Assembly: GCA_963850995.1 (NCBI GenBank)
Contig: CAWKNQ010000018.1
Location: forward strand, 1-64,000
DNA from: Gaiellasilicea sp963850995
Lineage (GTDB): Bacteria; Actinomycetota; Thermoleophilia; Gaiellales; Gaiellaceae
Length of the DNA stretch: 64,000 nucleotides
Reading direction: 5' to 3'
The notes beneath the pieces were generated by a model. It saw nothing but the letters and a program-made list of their open reading frames with translations. It was not told where the DNA came from and made no database searches. The translations under genes were made by a program, and so were the position numbers. Below are positions 61,149 to 64,000 of the stretch, in pieces; position 1 is the first letter of the stretch, and every line of letters begins with the position of its first letter.

Positions 61149-61931
61149 GTGAGCCGGATCGCCTTCACGACCGCGAACTACGTCGCCCGCCAGACGGGCT
61201 GGGCGATGCAGGGCTGGGGCCACGGCGACCGTGCTACGCACGAGTTCTTCTCCCCGGTCGAAACGTATCGCGAGCGCTTCGACGCCCTCCTCGCCGCGGT
61301 ACGCGAGCTCGGCTTCGAGACGATCGATCTCTGGGGACCGCACCTGAGCCCCACGTGGGCGATGGACGAGCACGTCGCGGCGGCGCAGGAAGCGCTCGGT
61401 GCGCACGGCCTCGCGGTGGCGACCTACGCCACGTGGGTCGACGCGGCCAACGTCGAGCGGGCCTGCGAGCTCTCGCTCGCCGTGGGCACGCCCGTGATCG
61501 GCGCCGGGCTGTCCGGCGACCCGGCGGCGCTCGCGCCGGTCCTCCGCGCCCACGGCGTGACGCTCGCGCTCGAGAACCACCCGGAACGGACCCCGGCGGA
61601 GGTGCTGGTGAAGATCGAGGCGGGCGATGGCGCGCTCGCCGCCACGATCGACACCGGCTGGTGGGCAACGCAGGGCTACGACCCGGAGCGGGCGATCCGG
61701 GAACTCGACGGCCACGTGGCGCACGTGCACCTGAAGGACGTGAGCCACACCGGCGAGCCGCATGAAACGTGCGTCTGGGGTGAGGGGATCGTCGACATCG
61801 AGGCCTGCGTGCGCGCGCTCCAGAACAGCGGCTACACGGGCGCTTACGTGGTCGAGCACGAGCCGGAAGACCACGACCCGAGCGAGGAGATCATGGCGAT
61901 GCGGCAGCAGCTCGAGGTTTGGCTCGGATGA
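61149..61931 (+). CDS. Sugar phosphate isomerase/epimerase (xylose isomerase-like TIM barrel)
   Basis: A 260-residue AP-endonuclease-2 type barrel. Metal ligands are likely Glu in TLALENHPE, Asp and Trp region in AATIDTGWW, His in HVAHVHLKDV and Glu in YVVEHEPEDH. Such proteins (IolE/IolH/hydroxypyruvate isomerase group) isomerise or epimerise sugars and keto-inositols. Start GTG 61149 gives the conserved RIAFTTANYVARQTGW N-terminus. The stop overlaps the next ATG, so it works with the oxidoreductase, as in sugar or inositol breakdown operons. Confidence 0.87.
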   Translation: MSRIAFTTANYVARQTGWAMQGWGHGDRATHEFFSPVETYRERFDALLAAVRELGFETIDLWGPHLSPTWAMDEHVAAAQEALGAHGLAVATYATWVDAANVERACELSLAVGTPVIGAGLSGDPAALAPVLRAHGVTLALENHPERTPAEVLVKIEAGDGALAATIDTGWWATQGYDPERAIRELDGHVAHVHLKDVSHTGEPHETCVWGEGIVDIEACVRALQNSGYTGAYVVEHEPEDHDPSEEIMAMRQQLEVWLG

Positions 61932-62983
61932 GAGTCGCGCTCGTCGGCGCGGGCAACATCGCCGCCCGCTACGCCGCCTCGATTGTGGCCGCGCCGCGAC
62001 TCGAGCTCGCGGGCGCCACCGACCTCGACGGGGCTCGGGCCGAGGAGCTGGTCGCGGCGCAGGGCGGCCGCGTCTACCCAGACCTCGCCGCGGTGCTCGC
62101 CGACGATGATGTCAACACCGTCGTCAACCTGACCGTGCCGCAGGCGCACTACGAAGTTGCGGCGACTGCGCTCGCGGCGGGCAAGCACGTCCACAACGAG
62201 AAGCCGCTGGCGCTCCGGCACGAGGAGGCCCAGCAGCTGATCGACCTCGCCGCCGAGAACCGCGTCAGGCTCAGCAGCGCGCCGGCGACGCTGCTGGGCG
62301 AGGCGCAGCAGACGCTCTGGAAGCTCGTCCGTGACGGCGCGATCGGGCGTGTCCGGGCGGTCTACGCCGAGGCGAACTGGGGCCGGATCGAGGACTGGCA
62401 TCCGGACCCGCGGACGCTGTACGCCGTCGGGCCGCACGTCGACGTCGGCGTCTACCCGCTCACGATCCTGACCGCGATGTTCGGCCCCGTCCGCCGCGTG
62501 CAGTCGTTCGCGACGACGCTGCAAGCGGAGCGCACGCTGCTCGACGGCACCGCGTTCGTTCCCGCGGCGCCCGACTTCGTCGTCGCGACGCTCGAGCACG
62601 AGGAGGGCGTTCTCACGAGGCTCACGGCGACCTTCTACGTCCCGCCGAGCAAGCAGGGCGGGCTCGAGCTGCACGGCGACGAGGGTTCGCTCCACCTGGA
62701 GTCGTGGCTGGAGGCGAGCTCGACCGTCGAGCTCCAGCCGCGAGGCGGCGAGTACACCGCGGTCGAGCCGGTGCGGGCGCCGTTCGAAGGGATCGACTGG
62801 GGCCGCGCGCTCGTCGATCTCGCCGATGCGATCGAGGAAGGGCGACCGCATCGCTCGACCGGCGAGCACGCCGCCCACGTCGTCGAGGTGCTGAACGCGA
62901 TCGACGCGTCACGCGAGCAGGGCGCCGCCGTCCCAGTTCGGTCCGGCTTCACCAGGCCGGCGCCGATGGAGTGGGCGCTGTGA
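61928..62983 (+). CDS. Gfo/Idh/MocA-family oxidoreductase
   Basis: From ATG 61928 (overlapping the preceding TGA) the protein has 351 residues: Rossmann motif VALVGAGNIAARYAASI, the EKP motif HNEKPLAL with catalytic Lys, and the C-terminal beta-sheet domain with DVGVYPLTIL (D-x-G-x-Y/H block). It should oxidise or reduce a sugar, inositol or related hydroxy compound with NAD(P). Coupled translation with an isomerase and a thioesterase indicates a short catabolic operon. Substrate not deducible. Confidence 0.9.
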   Translation: MRVALVGAGNIAARYAASIVAAPRLELAGATDLDGARAEELVAAQGGRVYPDLAAVLADDDVNTVVNLTVPQAHYEVAATALAAGKHVHNEKPLALRHEEAQQLIDLAAENRVRLSSAPATLLGEAQQTLWKLVRDGAIGRVRAVYAEANWGRIEDWHPDPRTLYAVGPHVDVGVYPLTILTAMFGPVRRVQSFATTLQAERTLLDGTAFVPAAPDFVVATLEHEEGVLTRLTATFYVPPSKQGGLELHGDEGSLHLESWLEASSTVELQPRGGEYTAVEPVRAPFEGIDWGRALVDLADAIEEGRPHRSTGEHAAHVVEVLNAIDASREQGAAVPVRSGFTRPAPMEWAL

Positions 62984-63351
62984 ACGACTTCCCCTTCGTC
63001 CACCGGGAGCGCGTCCGGTTCCGTGACTGCGACGCGATGGGTCACGTCAACAATGCGGTCTACTCGACCTATCTGGAGGAGTCGCGGATCGGCGTCCTCG
63101 GCGGCCTCACCGACTTCATCCTCGCGCGGGTCGAGCTCGACTTCCGCTCCGAGCTAAGAGCCGGAGAGGAGGTCGAGGTGCGGACGCGCTGCTCGCGGAT
63201 CGGGACGAAGAGCTTCCAGCTCGAGCACGTGATCACGGCGAACGGCCGTGTCGTCGCCGAGGCGAAGAGCGTCCTCGTCTCGTACGACTACGAGCGCGGC
63301 GAGAGCCTCCCGGTGCCCGACGAGCTGCGCGCGCGGCTCGCACCCTCCTGA
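62980..63351 (+). CDS. Acyl-CoA thioesterase (4HBT hot-dog fold)
   Basis: A 123-residue single hot-dog domain with VRFRDCDAMGHVNNAVYSTY (active Asp and Asn of the 4-hydroxybenzoyl-CoA thioesterase group, Y/F-x-D-x-D-x-x-GHVNN), then VELDFRSELRAGEEVEVRTR. GTG 62980 overlaps the upstream TGA (GTGA). Members hydrolyse short or aromatic acyl-CoA thioesters in the cytoplasm. Its link with the sugar oxidoreductase is by operon position only. Confidence 0.9.
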   Translation: MNDFPFVHRERVRFRDCDAMGHVNNAVYSTYLEESRIGVLGGLTDFILARVELDFRSELRAGEEVEVRTRCSRIGTKSFQLEHVITANGRVVAEAKSVLVSYDYERGESLPVPDELRARLAPS

Positions 63352-63386
63352 CGTTTGGCGCAGCGGCAACGTGGAATGGGAGTCGT

Positions 63387-64000
63387 GTGTCGCTGACCAT
63401 CAACGGTCCGTTCGCGAAGCAGCCGGCGGGCCGGCTCAACGTCGACCTCGGCGAGCCCGACGTCGTCCTCTACCTCGACCCGATGCCGTACCGCGTCCAG
63501 GCCCTCCTGGCAAACGAGACGGTGGTGGACAGCCACCGGCCGTTCCTGCTCCACGAGACCGGACGGCTGCCCGTCTACTACTTCCCGCCGGAGGACGTCC
63601 GGCGCGACCTGCTCGACCCGGCCGGCTCCCGCAAGGAGACGGACGCCAAGGGCACCTGTGAACGATGGGCGTTGCGGGTCGGCGACCGGTCTGTTCCCGA
63701 CGCCGCCTGGTCGTACTCGGACGTGCCGGAGGCCGCATCCTTCCTGAACGGGCTCGTCGCACTCGACTGGGACGCGATGGACGAGTGGTTCTGCGAGGAC
63801 GAGCAGATCCTCGGGCATCCGCGCGACCCGTACCACCGCATCGACGTCTTCCCGACGAGCCGGCACGTACGCGTCCTGCTCGATGGAGAGCTGCTCGCCG
63901 AGACCCGTCGGGCGTTGGCGCTCTTCGAGACCAGCCTGCCGCCGCGCTACTACATGCCTGTCGAGGACGTCCGTGCCGAGCTCCTCGAGCCGTCGAGCGC
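63387..64000 (+). CDS. DUF427 domain protein (tandem domains, cut by window edge)
   Basis: GTG 63387 starts SLTINGPFAKQPAGRLNVDL. The first DUF427 unit has VDSHRPFLLHETGRLPVYYFPPEDV, then a linker with the characteristic KGTCERWALRVGDRSVPDAAWSY. The second unit begins RHVRVLLDGELLAETRRAL and runs PRYYMPVEDVRAELLEP to the edge. DUF427 proteins are small beta-rich proteins of unknown activity, sometimes placed near lipid or stress genes. The double-domain form is common in actinobacteria. It continues past the window. Confidence 0.85.
   Translation, partial: MSLTINGPFAKQPAGRLNVDLGEPDVVLYLDPMPYRVQALLANETVVDSHRPFLLHETGRLPVYYFPPEDVRRDLLDPAGSRKETDAKGTCERWALRVGDRSVPDAAWSYSDVPEAASFLNGLVALDWDAMDEWFCEDEQILGHPRDPYHRIDVFPTSRHVRVLLDGELLAETRRALALFETSLPPRYYMPVEDVRAELLEPSS

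Noticed and set aside
1..64000. CRISPR array, tRNA or rRNA genes
   Set aside because: No regularly spaced direct repeats and no cloverleaf or rRNA-like conserved stretch were seen on reading through; the hairpin repeats at 7.4 and 9.7 kb are too far apart and too few for an array.

Overview
The window is GC-rich (about 70% by eye) with GTG and TTG starts, many four-base ATGA/GTGA gene overlaps and -10 boxes of the TANNNT type placed 6-10 bases before start codons. The gene content (PPK2, GH65 plus beta-phosphoglucomutase, DHA2 drug exporters, PadR/ABC units, a class F-like sortase, NarL-type two-component systems, universal stress proteins) suggests a soil or sediment actinobacterium, perhaps Thermoleophilia (Gaiellales/Solirubrobacterales). 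The lineage is inferred, not shown by any marker gene. I see no rRNA, tRNA or CRISPR array.

Layout. 1-5.1 kb is a signalling and stress block: NarL-type kinase/regulator pair, two universal stress proteins, a GreA-like factor, a class I glutamine amidotransferase and a receiver domain fused to a zinc ribbon. 5.0-7.3 kb holds a membrane protein and a GH15 glycosidase. 7.4-9.75 kb is bracketed by two copies of a 47-bp hairpin repeat and contains mobile-element-like debris (AlpA-type HTH, truncated DUF932-like gene, truncated AAA regulator) around an intact alpha/beta hydrolase. 9.8-20.5 kb carries two phospholipase D paralogues, a P-type cation ATPase, an MFS exporter, PPK2, a Thr/Ser exporter and a Thr-rich lipoprotein. 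20.5-28.1 kb is a co-directional run: M20 dipeptidase, secreted hypothetical protein, Dcu-type carrier, APC permease, small membrane protein, MFS exporter and class II amidotransferase, which looks like peptide/amino acid and dicarboxylate use. 28.2-32.1 kb is a PadR-controlled ABC/FtsX export unit with a recognisable promoter and dyad operator. 32.1-39.0 kb (minus strand) has a paired ABC-2 export operon led by a tiny membrane ORF, then GH65 phosphorylase plus beta-phosphoglucomutase. 39.1-43.5 kb is secreted or metal-related: haloperoxidase tail fragment, two cupredoxins, His-tailed membrane protein and a large secreted protein. 43.6-48.1 kb is a TPR-LuxR regulator followed by two flavoprotein monooxygenases and a GNAT enzyme. 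48.1-53.5 kb has QueA, an SDR, DUF5519, a second kinase/regulator pair, a 164-bp long inverted repeat and an MFS carrier. 53.5-61.1 kb is a cell-surface locus: a giant repeat protein ending in a sortase domain, an InlB-repeat-like secreted protein, an O-antigen-ligase-like protein, a small CHKGK-type secreted protein, YdcF and GT2. 61.1-64.0 kb is a sugar isomerase/oxidoreductase/thioesterase operon and a DUF427 protein running off the end.

At least 17 otherwise recognisable genes carry one or more single-base frameshifts (roughly 28 in total), many in short G or C runs, with both gains and losses of a base. This is more likely uncorrected sequence error than mass pseudogenisation. I therefore annotate those genes across the shift and say where the shift lies.
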